From assembly GCA_009809945.1 (NCBI GenBank), contig WTPW01000197.1, forward strand, positions 496,387 through 560,386: a DNA stretch of 64,000 nt, in the 5' to 3' direction. Position 1 is the stretch's first letter; the number at the start of each line of letters is the position of its first letter. Made by a program: the position numbers and the translations under genes. The notes under the pieces were generated by a model. It saw only the letters and a program-made list of their open reading frames with translations, made no database searches and was not told where the DNA came from. This document shows positions 24,001 to 34,079 of the stretch, piece after piece. The DNA comes from Gigaspora margarita (Eukaryota > Glomeromycota > Glomeromycetes > Diversisporales > Gigasporaceae).

Positions 24001-24048
24001 TAGGCACAAGTGCAGGTGCCTGTATCAGATCACGTTTCTGGTCTCACA
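21021..24048 (-). mobile_element. LTR-retrotransposon fossil, minus strand
   Basis: Two direct repeats of about 528 bases (21021-21549 and 23522-24048) flank about 1.97 kb. Read on the minus strand the LTR opens TGTGAAACC and the 21021 copy closes GTTGTCAACA, the usual TG...CA form. A polypurine tract (GGGGAGGA, minus strand) lies directly beside the 21.0-21.5 kb LTR, so the 5' LTR is the one at 23.5-24.0 kb. The interior is short for an autonomous element and holds only fragments of minus-strand coding sequence of no clear family. By eye the LTRs differ at several percent of sites, mostly transitions, so it is an old, broken copy. Copia versus Gypsy cannot be decided. Confidence 0.75.
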
Positions 24049-24905
24049 CTGTCTAGCCCAGAACTGCCTCCAAAAATGTAGATCCCACCAGTGTTAGAAA
24101 TCTGTTTTAATTTATGTTCTTATATAAATATATTTATTTAATTTAATATTTTCAAAAATTTTTTTATGTTTTCATATAAAAAAAAGGGGTTCTCTCTCTT
24201 TTTCTTTTTCTTTCTCTCTTTTTTTTTCTTTCTCTCTCTTTCTTTTTCTCTCTTTTTTTCTTTTTCTCTTTTTTCTCTTCTCTTTTACTCTCTCTTTCTC
24301 AATTTTTCTCACTTTTATTTTTATTCTTTTATTTTTTTCTCATACTTATACTTTTATATTTCTTTTAGTTATTTTTTAATTTTTATTTAGTTAATATATT
24401 TAACAATTATTAATAATAAAATAATAAAAAATATAATTTATTTAACTAAAATATAAAACAAAGTTAAGCTATTTATAAAAATAAAACTATGATTTAATAT
24501 ATTGTTTTAAAAAATTAATATTTGAGGCTTTTTATATAATGTTAAAGATGTTTTTGGTTTGATTTGGCTTGTATATTTAGCTTTTAAATAAGCTATTAAT
24601 ATCAAATAAATAAATAATATAGTAAATATAATATATTATACTTCTTTGTAATAGTAAATTTAGTAAATTTATAAATTCAAAAAATTTCTTATTATAAAAT
24701 TTTAAGATATAGAACTAAAGTATAAAATAATAATAACTAAAAAGTTTGGTAAGTAATTTTCTTGTAAGAATTTATATTATTATTATAGTAAGTTTACTCT
24801 TTAAAAATTTATATTAAATCCTGATATAATTGATTTTATAAAATAAGAAGCTATGCAACTATATTGCATCAAAACTAGAAATAGATAATCCAATAAATAA
24901 AATTA
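24049..24905. other. Gene-free, with a polypyrimidine tract
   Basis: About 24190-24310 is a CT/T microsatellite (TCTCTCTCTTTTTCTTTTTC type). An open frame of Phe/Ser/Leu across it is low complexity and rejected. The rest is CpG-poor AT-rich sequence. Confidence 0.55.
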
Positions 24906-25222
24906 CTGTATGTTTCCAAAAAGAAGTTACCCTTTTTGGCCAAAAAGTTATACAAAAAATATGGGAGTAGATTATTTTCAGATTGTTAAATTTTTAATAA
25001 ATTGAAAAGTGTACTAATAAAAAGTTGTCCAAATACCAACAAATTTTTACTATAGGTGTATTTCGATATTCTAAATAACTTTACCTAATACAACTTTTGA
25101 GGTTTACTTAGTAAAATTTAGACTTTTATATATAGCAACTGGTAGTAATTTTTTAAAAATTTTTTAAAAATAAGAGAAGTAGCTTTTTTTGGAGGTTGCT
25201 TATTTTCAGAAACATACATTAT
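24906..25222. mobile_element. TIR element with TGTATGTTTC ends
   Basis: The left TGTATGTTTCCAAAAAGAAG and the reverse complement of the right end, GTATGTTTCTGAAAATAAGC, are related inverted ends about 317 bases apart. The same 'AAAATAAGCTAC ... ACATAGTAAAG' terminus recurs at 25278 and at both borders of the 40.9-44.3 kb composite. Confidence 0.5.
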
Positions 25223-25269
25223 CCAAAACTTTTTGTAATTTAAGAACAATTAAATTGTTTTTTATTTCA

Positions 25270-25460
25270 ACTAACTACCATATGTTTCCAAAAATAAGCT
25301 ACTTTTTTTTGAATAATTTAGAATATATAAAACTAGAAGTAGCTTATTTTCAAATATAATTAATTTTGGCTAATTACAAATATTACATAGTAAAGTCTAA
25401 ACCTTACTATACAAATTGATAATTTGTGCTTAAGTAAACTTGTTTAAAAACTAAAATATA
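25270..25460. mobile_element. Solo terminus of the AAAATAAGCTAC family
   Basis: CATATGTTTCCAAAAATAAG, AGTAGCTTATTTTCAAATAT and TTACATAGTAAAGTCTAAAC match, in order, the reverse complement of 44262-44105. No opposite end lies close by, so it is a truncated copy. Confidence 0.5.
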
Positions 25461-26118
25461 TCTTTGTTCATATTATTAGTTCTAGTGATTATTTCAAAAT
25501 TATATTTTGATATATTTTCTTTTTTGAACATTTTATTAACTAATTTGATCAAGAATTCTTTACTTTCTGATTCAAGTGAGTTTTCTAATTCTATTATATT
25601 TATTTGATATTTCTTATTTTTTAATTAAACTAATTATTACATTCTTTTCATTACTTTTACTAATTTTTTTTTTATTACTATCATTAGTTTCTTTTGTTTG
25701 TTTTATTTTCATAACTTATTATTAATTTAGGCTCTTATAACACTTTACTCAAGTTCATATTTACATCTTTCTTAGATTTTACCAACAGAGTTAAAACATT
25801 GCTCTTTGTTTTATTATATTGTAAATTGTTAATATCTTTTTATTCTTATTTTTTTTTGTAATAAAGTTTCTTTTTGTCTCTATTCATGAATTTGATATTT
25901 GTATACTTTAACTTTTGTTAACCAAATATTATATACAGTGTTAAGAGTTTTTTATGTTTTGTAAGTCTTCTATTATCAATTTATTGCTCTTATAACTTGT
26001 TTTATTAACCTTCTGTTTCAAACTATTTAATGTTCTATTTTTTTAATTTATCTTCTTAGATAATTGTATTACTTTATTAATTTACTCTTTCTTCTTTTTT
26101 TATAACTATCATTTTTAT
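25461..26118. other. Gene-free T-rich stretch
   Basis: CpG-free, T-rich sequence with no gene, array or inverted repeat recognised. Confidence 0.45.
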
Positions 26119-26733
26119 AGGACCCCAGATATCTCTCATATAGATCATAACTAGGTTTTGGCCAATTTTGATCTAATTTGCTAAAAATAACAAAGCTACA
26201 TTTTGTTAAATAATTTTTGATCCAGTAATCAGAATTAAATAAAGTTTTTTTTGTTAGATGTGCTTACTAAAAGCTTCATTTTAAAAAAAAAGTTTATTCA
26301 AATTGGACTACTAGATGCCAAAATAATTGCTAAAAGCTGTTTTTTTGCTTTTCAAATTTTGGGGTTTTTGCTAAAATGTATAAAGTATAACCTCTGTACT
26401 AGATGTTTGGAGTCCTTCTAATTTGCTAAAAATGACAAAATTATATTTTGTTAAATAATTTTTGATTCAGTAATCAGAATTGAATGAACTTTTTTTTGTT
26501 AAGTGCATCTCACTAAGAGCTTTATTTTTTTAAAAAAGCTTAAATTGAATTTCAAACACACTGAAAACAGTAATTCATTTGCAAAAGAAATCAAATGAAC
26601 TGAGGTTTATTCAAATTGAACTACTGGATGCCAAAATATTGCTAAAAACTGTTTTTTACTGCTCAAATTTTAGAGGTTTTTGCTGAAATGCATAATGTAT
26701 AACCTTTGTACTAGATATCTAGAGTCCAGTTCT
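26119..26733. mobile_element. Two tandem copies of an AGAACCC-family MITE
   Basis: Unit 1 (26119-26416) opens AGGACCCCAGATATCTCTCA and closes TAGATGTTTGGAGTCCT; unit 2 follows at once and closes CTAGATATCTAGAGTCCAGT. Both share AATTTGCTAAAAAT and TATTTTGTTAAATAATTTTT. A third copy is at 62568-62867. No coding capacity. Confidence 0.65.
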
Positions 26734-27881
26734 TATTTTAATCATTATCTTTCATTCTAGTATAATTTTTCTACCATGATTTAAATATTCATAATCTTTT
26801 TTTTCAATATGCATATAATATATATCTATAAAATTATTAGCAAACATCAATCATAGTCTTGATCTTTATTAAATAAATATCAATGAACCAAGTGTTTTTC
26901 ATATTAACACATATAATAATAATGTGATCTATACCTTTTCTATTTTCTTTAAACTATCTTCAAGTATTTTATAATCTTTTGAACTACAGTTCTACTTTTA
27001 CTAATCAAGACAAATAATCCATATTTTTTATTTTTTTCAAATCCAATTTTGTTAAAACTATTTTGTTATCAAGATATTTTAAATTTACTAATCATAGCCA
27101 GAAAACTTTTTTGATTTGTATTTAGTACAAAAATAGAATATTTTAGCAAGTAAGACTTTTTTCTTATCTAACAACTTCACTTGCTTGATAATGCAATAAC
27201 TAATATATCAAACAAGTACTACTACCAATAGATAGTTCATACAGATAAGTTTATTTACTAAAAGATATATAAGCACAAAGTTTATTAATACAAAATTATT
27301 GCAAGCACCAAAGCTAAAGCTAACAACCTATAAAGTTGAAAGCTAGATACTTTCTTCTTAGAATCAATACTTTATTTATTAATTATTATACTAATTTCTA
27401 ATAAATTATAATCTCTTGTTATAATATTTGATCTCTATATATATACCCAATCACTAATTATATGGTATCAAAAATTATAAAGTACTATTTTTTTAGGAAT
27501 CTTTGTTATCCAATTCTTTGGTTTCAGTTGTTAAAGCTCTGTTTTTAGTAGCACTATTAAAAATTTTTACTATCTTCTTACTAAGAATTTTGCCAAATAG
27601 AGTTCTATTTTTCTAGTTCTTTAAATTTGTTGTATAGTATTATACAACTATATCTAAAAGTTCTATTTGAAATAGTAAAACCAAGGCTATATACAAATAA
27701 TATATTTAGCTAATTAATAAAAAGCAATTATTACTAATAGAATTTGAGCTTGAGATTTGCTACTTAAAAGTAACAACTTATCAAACTTACCAACTTCTCA
27801 AATTGCAATACATTTAATTGATAATTTACTAGTTATCTAAAAAGTAATTATAGTATAATACTATGCAAATTACTACAGTTA
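26734..27881. other. Gene-free CpG-poor stretch
   Basis: AT-rich decayed sequence, no gene, tandem array or clear terminal repeat recognised. Confidence 0.45.
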
Positions 27882-28085
27882 TCCCTCCCTATAATCACTT
27901 CCTATATAATTACTAACTCTATACAATCACATAGTTTTTGGATACCATTTTTTGTTAAAAAAACCCTTCTATATAGTCACAATTGCTTATAATCACTATC
28001 ACATATATTTTTATATTTATAGATGTTTATTAATAATATAATTCTTTCTACACAATCACATCTATATTTAAGTTTTATAATAGTA
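27882..28085. mobile_element. Relic terminus of a pogo/Tigger element
   Basis: ACAGTTATCCCTCCCTATAA followed by TCACTTCC, then repeated ATAGTCAC/ACAATCACAT words, parallels the end and sub-terminal repeats of the intact element at 28604 (CAGTCGACTCCCGCAATAGT, CACACCC), with CpG replaced by TpG/CpA. Its partner end was not found. Confidence 0.45.
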
Positions 28086-28603
28086 AAACTATTTTTCAAT
28101 ATAGACATGATTAAAAATACTTTCCAATAACTAATATTAAATTTAATATTCTTGATATATTTTGCCTAATGTGATCCTGCTTAAATTGGTTAGTTCATGC
28201 TTCAAAACTCAATCTAATACTGTTTTGAAGCACACACAAAAACTAGGTTTCAAACTTTGCTTTAAACCCAGTTATATATATGAATATTAATTATGTTTGC
28301 CCGAACATATTAGTTTAAACAGCTGTTTAAAACACAAACATAAATTCATATTGAGTATTTGCATAATATATATTTATCATTATTATATATACTGCAAGTG
28401 CTTTTGGTCCAAATTCATCTTGGAATAATAATAAGTTCAGTGTGGTATTTAACTAATTCAGGTTCCAAACAGGTATGAACATGAGCAGAATGCCATCCCT
28501 GATAAAACTCCTTGCAAAAAATCAAATAAATTCTCACATTGTGCATTAATGCATTCACACAAGCACTATTGAACTTTTATATACAGTTATGAAAAATCTA
28601 TTA
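28086..28603. other. Gene-free CpG-poor stretch
   Basis: Contains AAAACTCAATCTAATACTGT and a GTTTAAACAGCTGTTTAAAA palindrome-like patch near 28310. No gene. Confidence 0.4.
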
Positions 28604-29271
28604 CAGTCGACTCCCGCAATAGTCACACCCGTTTTTGTCACAATCGCGCTATAGTCCCATAATTTTTCAGATGTCAAATTTTTTATAATAAAATTTGCCC
28701 GCAATTGTCACATCTAATATTAACTTTCGTAATAGTCACTATCACATCAAATCTTCGATTCGACATAGTGTACTTTAATAAATTTCGTTCGCTATAATCA
28801 CTTCAAAGCATGTGTTACCTTAAAAAGCATTGCATGCATATTTAGTAATTACATCATAAATCTGAAATAAGCAGTTAATTAAATAACGGCATTTCTGAAT
28901 TTAACTAGAATGTCTACAAGCATATTCTTGTTAATCCGTTCCTTTGACCAGTTGACCTTTCGCCAACTTGAAATAAATTCTTAAAGCACCTATGTATGTA
29001 TGTGTATATGTATAATATTGAATATATGTATATACGTACGTACAATAATTAACTGCCGTTGAAATTATATCGATATACATATTCGTTTGGTTAAATTAAG
29101 TTATGTTTTTTCCCACTAATTCTGTTTGTTATTGAATATTTAACAATGATGATTTTATCTTGAATACTGTACTTAGCAACTATAGTTGCTTTTTTTATTA
29201 AACTTAGCGATAAGAATTGCATTATTTTTTTTTTATGCATTGGCTGTATTTTTTTTTCTAAAAAATTCACA

Positions 29272-31371
29272 ATGCCAAATGATAAAAAAGAAAAATTGAT
29301 TAGTAAAAGCCGTACCAGACTTACGGCCATACAAAAAAAACAAATTCAAGAAAAAAAAAGAGACAATCCTAATCTAAGAGATGAGGAAATTGCTGCAGAA
29401 TTTCAATGCGATCGAAGCACAGTATCAAAGATTCTCAAGCAAAAACAATGGTCTGATGTTCGTGAAGTTTCAAAAAATGCAAATGCACTTAAAACAACTG
29501 GTCCTAAATTTNCTCAAATCNANCAAGCTCTTGGAATGTGNATTGGTACNNCTGAACAAAGACAACTTATTCTTACAGGAGAAGTAATTCGCCAAAAGGC
29601 TCTCGAGTTTGCAGCATTGTTGGAAGTTCCAGAAAGTGAGTTTAAAGCATCTGAGGGTTGGCTTTCACGATTTAAAGCTAGAATGGGAATCCNAAACTAT
29701 CGAATTCATGGAGAAGCAGAGAGTGCCCCAATNGAATTTTTACCACAATTTCGTGAAGAGCTAAAGGATGTCTTAAAGTTATATGAACAAAAGACATTTT
29801 TAATGCAGATGAATNTGGTCTGTTTTATCNNATGGAACCTNACACGTCACTCCTAACATCTGTACGAAAGGGTAAAAAAAAGAATAAGTCAAGAATTACT
29901 GTTGTTTGTATGTCCAATGCAGACGGCACTNAGAAAATCAAACCTCTGGTTATAAACAAGTCCTGTATGCCATTAGCATTTCGCCATGAANGAATTACAT
30001 CACATAACCAACTTCCTGTCGATTATTATTATAATGAAAAAGCGTGGATGCGTCAAAATATTTTTAAGGTTTAATATTGTTTGATTTTTCTTTATTTAGA
30101 ATTACTAATTATTTATTATTATTATTATTATTTTTTAGAAATTTCTTAACAATCTTCAGGCTATATTCCGAATTCAAGAACGTAGGATTCTATTACTTGT
30201 CGATAATGCCACTTCCCATAAAGTTGATAATCTTGAAGATTATCCAAATATTTGTGTACATTTTCTTCCTCCCAATACGACTGCTCATCTGCAGCCAATG
30301 GACGCTNGAATTATTAGTGCTTTTAAAGCACATTATAAGCGTCTTTATATTAATCAAGTAATTCATGACTTTGATAGAGGTGTTGAGGAACCAAGCAAGA
30401 TAGATATACTTCAGGTTGAGTTGGCGATTATTAATCAATATTGCAGAAAACGGCTGATGCTGAAATCTTGACCTATTTTAAAATGAAATTTTAAAATTTT
30501 TTCGAACTACTTTTTTAGGTTTTGAGGCATCAACATTTTCTATGCCAATTATTAATCATGCCGAGTGTTAGAAAAGTTCCTAGATAGAATCTTTTTGTAA
30601 ATTACCAAATTATGTTTTAAAGATCTTTTTTTTACTACGACAACAAAAAACGTAATATTTCAGTTAATCAAAGTGATTAACAAAAAAGTCTTGTCTAGGG
30701 ACTTTTTAAACACCCGGTATGTAAGAATGGGCAAGAGAATAAATTAATTATTACTAATTTATCTTTAGGCAATACGGTTAGTGAAAGCTGCATGGGAAGC
30801 CATAAGCACAGAAACTTTAAAAAATTGTTGGCGCCACACTGGAATCTTACCTCAGCAACATCTGGTTAAAGTTTTTCCAGGATTGGAGCTAGCACCTAAT
30901 GAAGACCCTGAAGCCCAAATCATTCAAATTCCCAAAATTATTACAGCTCAACATGAGGCTCAAGAAGTTATTGACCTAACTGAAGACACCAATCTTCAAC
31001 AACTCACCCAAGACTATCTTGATGATGATGAACCTATTGAGACTGAAGAAGTTTTAGATGATGAACGAATCATAGAATTTGTTAAAAATCCAGTTGTTAA
31101 TGACAATAAGTCCGATGAACAAGTAGATGAAGAACCTAAAATTACCTTTGCAGAAGCCAAAAGTAGCCTCAACCAACTTCTTACCTTTATCCGCCAGCAA
31201 TCTTTCCAGACCGATAGTTTTATTAAAGAAAACGATGAGGCTTTTTTTTATGATTTCCTTTCCCGGACGCATAGAGCTTCCACCAAATTCACAAAACAAA
31301 GCACTCTCGAACATTTAATAATCNNNNNNNNNNNNNNNNNNNNNNNNGTGAACACACCTAATTATCTTTAA
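29272..31371 (+). CDS. Pogo/Tigger transposase (CENP-B-like DNA binding plus DDE)
   Basis: The enzyme binds the TIRs and cuts and pastes the element. Exons: 29272-30068, 30139-30414, 30769-31371, with GT-AG phase-0 introns at 30069-30138 and 30415-30768. Exon 1 opens MPNDKKEKLISKSRTRLT, then an N-terminal helix-turn-helix (DEEIAAEFQCDRSTVSKIL) and a CENP-B/Tc5-type second one (KASEGWLSRFKARMGI). The DDE domain shows NADE..GLF (first Asp), LLLVDNATSHK (second) and FLPPNTTAHLQPMDA (third). Exon 3 joins as KIDILQ-AIRLVKAAWEAIS. An acidic tail follows, with a 24-base gap at 31324-31347 before the stop. Near 29791 the frame shifts by one base in an A run beside ambiguous bases: either real damage or a consensus error. 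Otherwise the frame is open. Confidence 0.88.
30557..30721. mobile_element. 165-bp MITE inside transposase intron 2
   Basis: CATGCCGAGTGTTAGAAAAG and the reverse complement of the right end, CATACCGGGTGTTTAAAAAG, continue as related inverted repeats for about 40 bases (to CTAGA...TTTTTGT). The insertion lies wholly within the 354-base second intron, so it need not disturb the protein. Confidence 0.65.
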
Positions 31372-31727
31372 TTCTATTATTAAAGTGAAATTAAAGTATA
31401 AACATAAGGCAGTTATTTATTGCCAATGTTTATTATCATTTTATAAATATAAAATTATAGTCGAAAATTACATATGTAAGACATTCATTTTTTATTATAA
31501 ATAAAGGCTAGGCAATTTATCTTTAATTACGGGCCCTTGGTTATTACTGTATAAGTGTCTATGTTTGTTTATTGTAAAAATTTAATTTTTACTTATAGGT
31601 TTCGCTTAACAGTATTAAATATAAACTTATAACTGCGTGATCTTATTTTTTCATATTAGTCACACATTCACAATAGTCACATGAAATTTCTGATTATAGG
31701 ATGTGACTATTGCGGGAGTCGACTGTA

Positions 31728-32390
31728 TACTTTTCCCCACTTAATAAATACATGAAATTTAGACTAACTCTACTATCTCTATAGAATCATCTCTGACTCA
31801 TGATGATTACAACACCTTTGGGCAAAAGTCAGAAGTGGCTTCTTATGCCCCAAGGCGTACTTGGTGCGAAAAGTGCCGGAACCAGAATTACATTATGCCA
31901 GTACCATAGTATTATCAGTGCCAAGACTGGGCTAATTACGTTGTTTGCAAGAAAAAGGAAATAAACAAACATTGGCAGCGAACTGCCAGGTGCAAGAACT
32001 AGATTATGTCTATAGCGGGCGGATTTACAACGTGCAAAATCTATTGTTTATCGAAGAAGGAAATAAACAAATGGTAGCAACGAAATGCCAGGCGCAAGAA
32101 CTGGTATGCGCTCATTGTTTGGTGAAGAAGGGAATAAACAAACATTGGCAGCGAAATGCCAGGTGCAAAAACTGGTTTGTGGCCCTGGTGTGCGCAGTTA
32201 CCATGTGCTTAGACCCAAAAATCGCTGCGGCACATTACTATTCTATTTGGGCTGTGCCTAATTTAACAATGAGTAATGATAGGAGAAAAAATACTATCAT
32301 AACGATATAAACAGTGGGAAAATATCATCCTAAGTAAACAAATAAAAAAAAAAAGCCTTTGGGGCAGGGCCCTTCACAATGCACATACCG
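31728..32390. other. Low-copy sequence with three imperfect tandem repeats
   Basis: The phrase GGAAATAAACAAACATTGGC, then AGCGAA.TGCCAGGTGCAAGA, occurs at about 31958, 32056 and 32131 in a CpG-bearing stretch. A 121-codon frame (31945-32310) runs over the repeats. Upstream, RRTWCEKCRNQNYIM can be read around 31855-31900 but is stopped soon after. This may be debris of a zinc-binding domain gene; no family is certain. Confidence 0.4.
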
Positions 32391-32623
32391 GTACTTGATC
32401 AAATTTGTAGATCGCTGCATACCCATACAATCACCTGATTGTTGTCCGATTGCGTGATTGTATAAGATCATAAAAGATTGTAAAATGCGTTTTTTGGCAA
32501 AGGTTTAATTTTCTTCAGCCATATCTATGCTCACTCGCAACCGGACAACAATCAGGTAATTGTTCAAGTGATTGTAGTGATTGTATGGGTGTACAGCGAT
32601 CTACAAATTTGATCAAAAAGTAC
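32391..32623. mobile_element. 233-bp MITE with GATCAAATTTGTAGATCGC ends
   Basis: The left GTACTTGATCAAATTTGTAG and, reversed, the right GTACTTTTTGATCAAATTTG continue as TAGATCGCTG and CCCATACAATCAC. Inside, CCTGATTGTTGTCCG pairs with CGGACAACAATCAGG. Arms total about 75 bases. No coding capacity. Confidence 0.65.
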
Positions 32624-32822
32624 ATTAGTTTGCAAACTGCGATAATTATTCAATAAATTATCAGCATGAGTATGAAGTTTAATTCTTTTCACTTTAACAA
32701 TTGTGTTTCAGGACAATGTATAATTAATCATAATCATCTAAAAGTTCAATAAATTACTCAGTCTGTGATTAGTTCATTTTATTTGCGATAATTTATAATA
32801 ATTTGAGAATTTAAACCGGATG

Positions 32823-33065
32823 AAATATTCTGGTTTGGTTATTGTTACGAATATGGGATTGATGTTGAAAAAGATGTGAACAAGGCATTTATTCATTATC
32901 GAAAATCTGCAGAGATGAGTAACTCTGATGGAATATATCAATTTGGTTATTGTTATTATTTAGGAAGTGGTGTTGAAATAGATATGTATAAACCGTTTAT
33001 GTAAGATCAGCTGAGGCTGGTAACTCTACGGGAATTCGGAAAACTGATTTTTACGGAATTAGTGT
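32823..33065 (+). pseudogene. Sel1-like repeat fragment
   Basis: Translation gives FWFGYCYEYGIDVEKDVNKA, then FIHYRKSAEMSNSDGIYQFG, then YCYYLGSGVEIDMYKPF: two or more Sel1-like (tetratricopeptide-related) repeats with the usual 'GYCY..GI.VEKD..KAF..Y.KSAE.SN' pattern. The third is out of frame ('VRSAEAGNSTGIRK'). Sel1 arrays act as protein-interaction scaffolds and in these fungi often accompany kinase domains. There is no start codon and no intact frame. It lies 1 kb before the kinase remnant on the same strand, so the two may be parts of one dead gene. Confidence 0.75.
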
Positions 33066-33259
33066 GGAAACAAGTTCATATATTGGCGCGGTAAGTAAGT
33101 TATTTATGAATTTTTCATTAATGTATTTATATTTTGAAAATAAAAATTCTTAAAATTATTTGATACTTTAGGGAGTAAGTTTAATGAAATTATATTAAGT
33201 ATAAAATTCTAAATAATATGACTTAAAATTATTTATTTACGTTAACTTAATTTGTAAGT

Positions 33260-34035
33260 AATATTTATTAACCTAAGCATTTAAATAAGTTATTCAAGTT
33301 CACGAATATTCATATCCATATTCATAATTATTTTAATGTTATTCGCATTAATTTAGTCAGTGAGTATAAAAACATTATTACCCTAAGTAATAAAATAAGC
33401 TATTCAAAGTTCATAAATAATTACTATTTTATTCGCATTGATTTAGTCCGTAAGTATAAGAACATTTATAAAAGATATTGTTGAACTAAATATTTAAAAT
33501 GCGCTATTCAAGTTCACGAATATTCACTCACATTCATGTTTATTTTCGTTTTATTCACGTTAATTTAGGACGTGAGTATAAAAATTATTTATTACTCTAA
33601 GTAATTAAATAAACTTTCAAGCCTCTTGGATATTTAATATTTTATCCGCATTAATTTTAGTTCTTGAGTATAAAGAACATTTATTAATCGAATAAGCTAT
33701 TCAAATTCATGAATTTTTACTATTTTATTCGCATTAATTTAGTGTGTGAGTATAAAGAACATTTATTAATAATATTCAAAATATGCTATTCAAGTTCATG
33801 AATACTTACAGTACGATTTAATTTTATATCCGACTGTAAGTCTAAAGAGCATTTATTAACCTAAGTATTAAAATAAGTTATTCAGGCTTACAAATTTTGA
33901 CTATTTAATTTCGGTTTATTCGTGTTAATTTAGCGAGTAAGTATACGAAATATTTATTAATATAAGTATTTAAAATAAGCTATTACGAATATTTACTATT
34001 TTATTCGTATTAATTAGTCGGTAAGCATAAAAATA
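33260..34035. repeat. Minisatellite, about eight units of 85-130 bp
   Basis: Units contain ATAAGCTATTCAAGTTCACG, TATTTTATTCGCATTAATTT and AGTCNGTGAGTATAAAGAAC ATTTATTAA in that order, with variable length. The array fills almost the whole space between the Sel1 and kinase pieces and is intron-like in composition. Confidence 0.7.
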
Positions 34036-34079
34036 ATTTATTTAATTGTCGCATGAAAAATTTGAAATTATTTCTAAAA

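Larger units (their letters stand above)
28604..31725 (+). mobile_element. 3.12-kb pogo/Tigger-type DNA transposon
   Basis: The ends CAGTCGACTCCCGCAATAGT, then CACA, are perfect inverted repeats at 28604 and 31725, flanked by TA (28602-28603, 31726-31727). Sub-terminal AATAGTCAC/TTGTCACA words are repeated on both sides, likely transposase-binding sites. It encodes one three-exon transposase on the plus strand. CpG is retained, unlike both neighbours, so the insertion is recent. A 24-base run of N and about 15 single N fall inside, as if near-identical copies had been merged in assembly. Confidence 0.92.

Noticed and set aside
24166-24390. Phe/Ser/Leu-rich plus-strand frame
   Set aside because: It is the translation of a polypyrimidine microsatellite.
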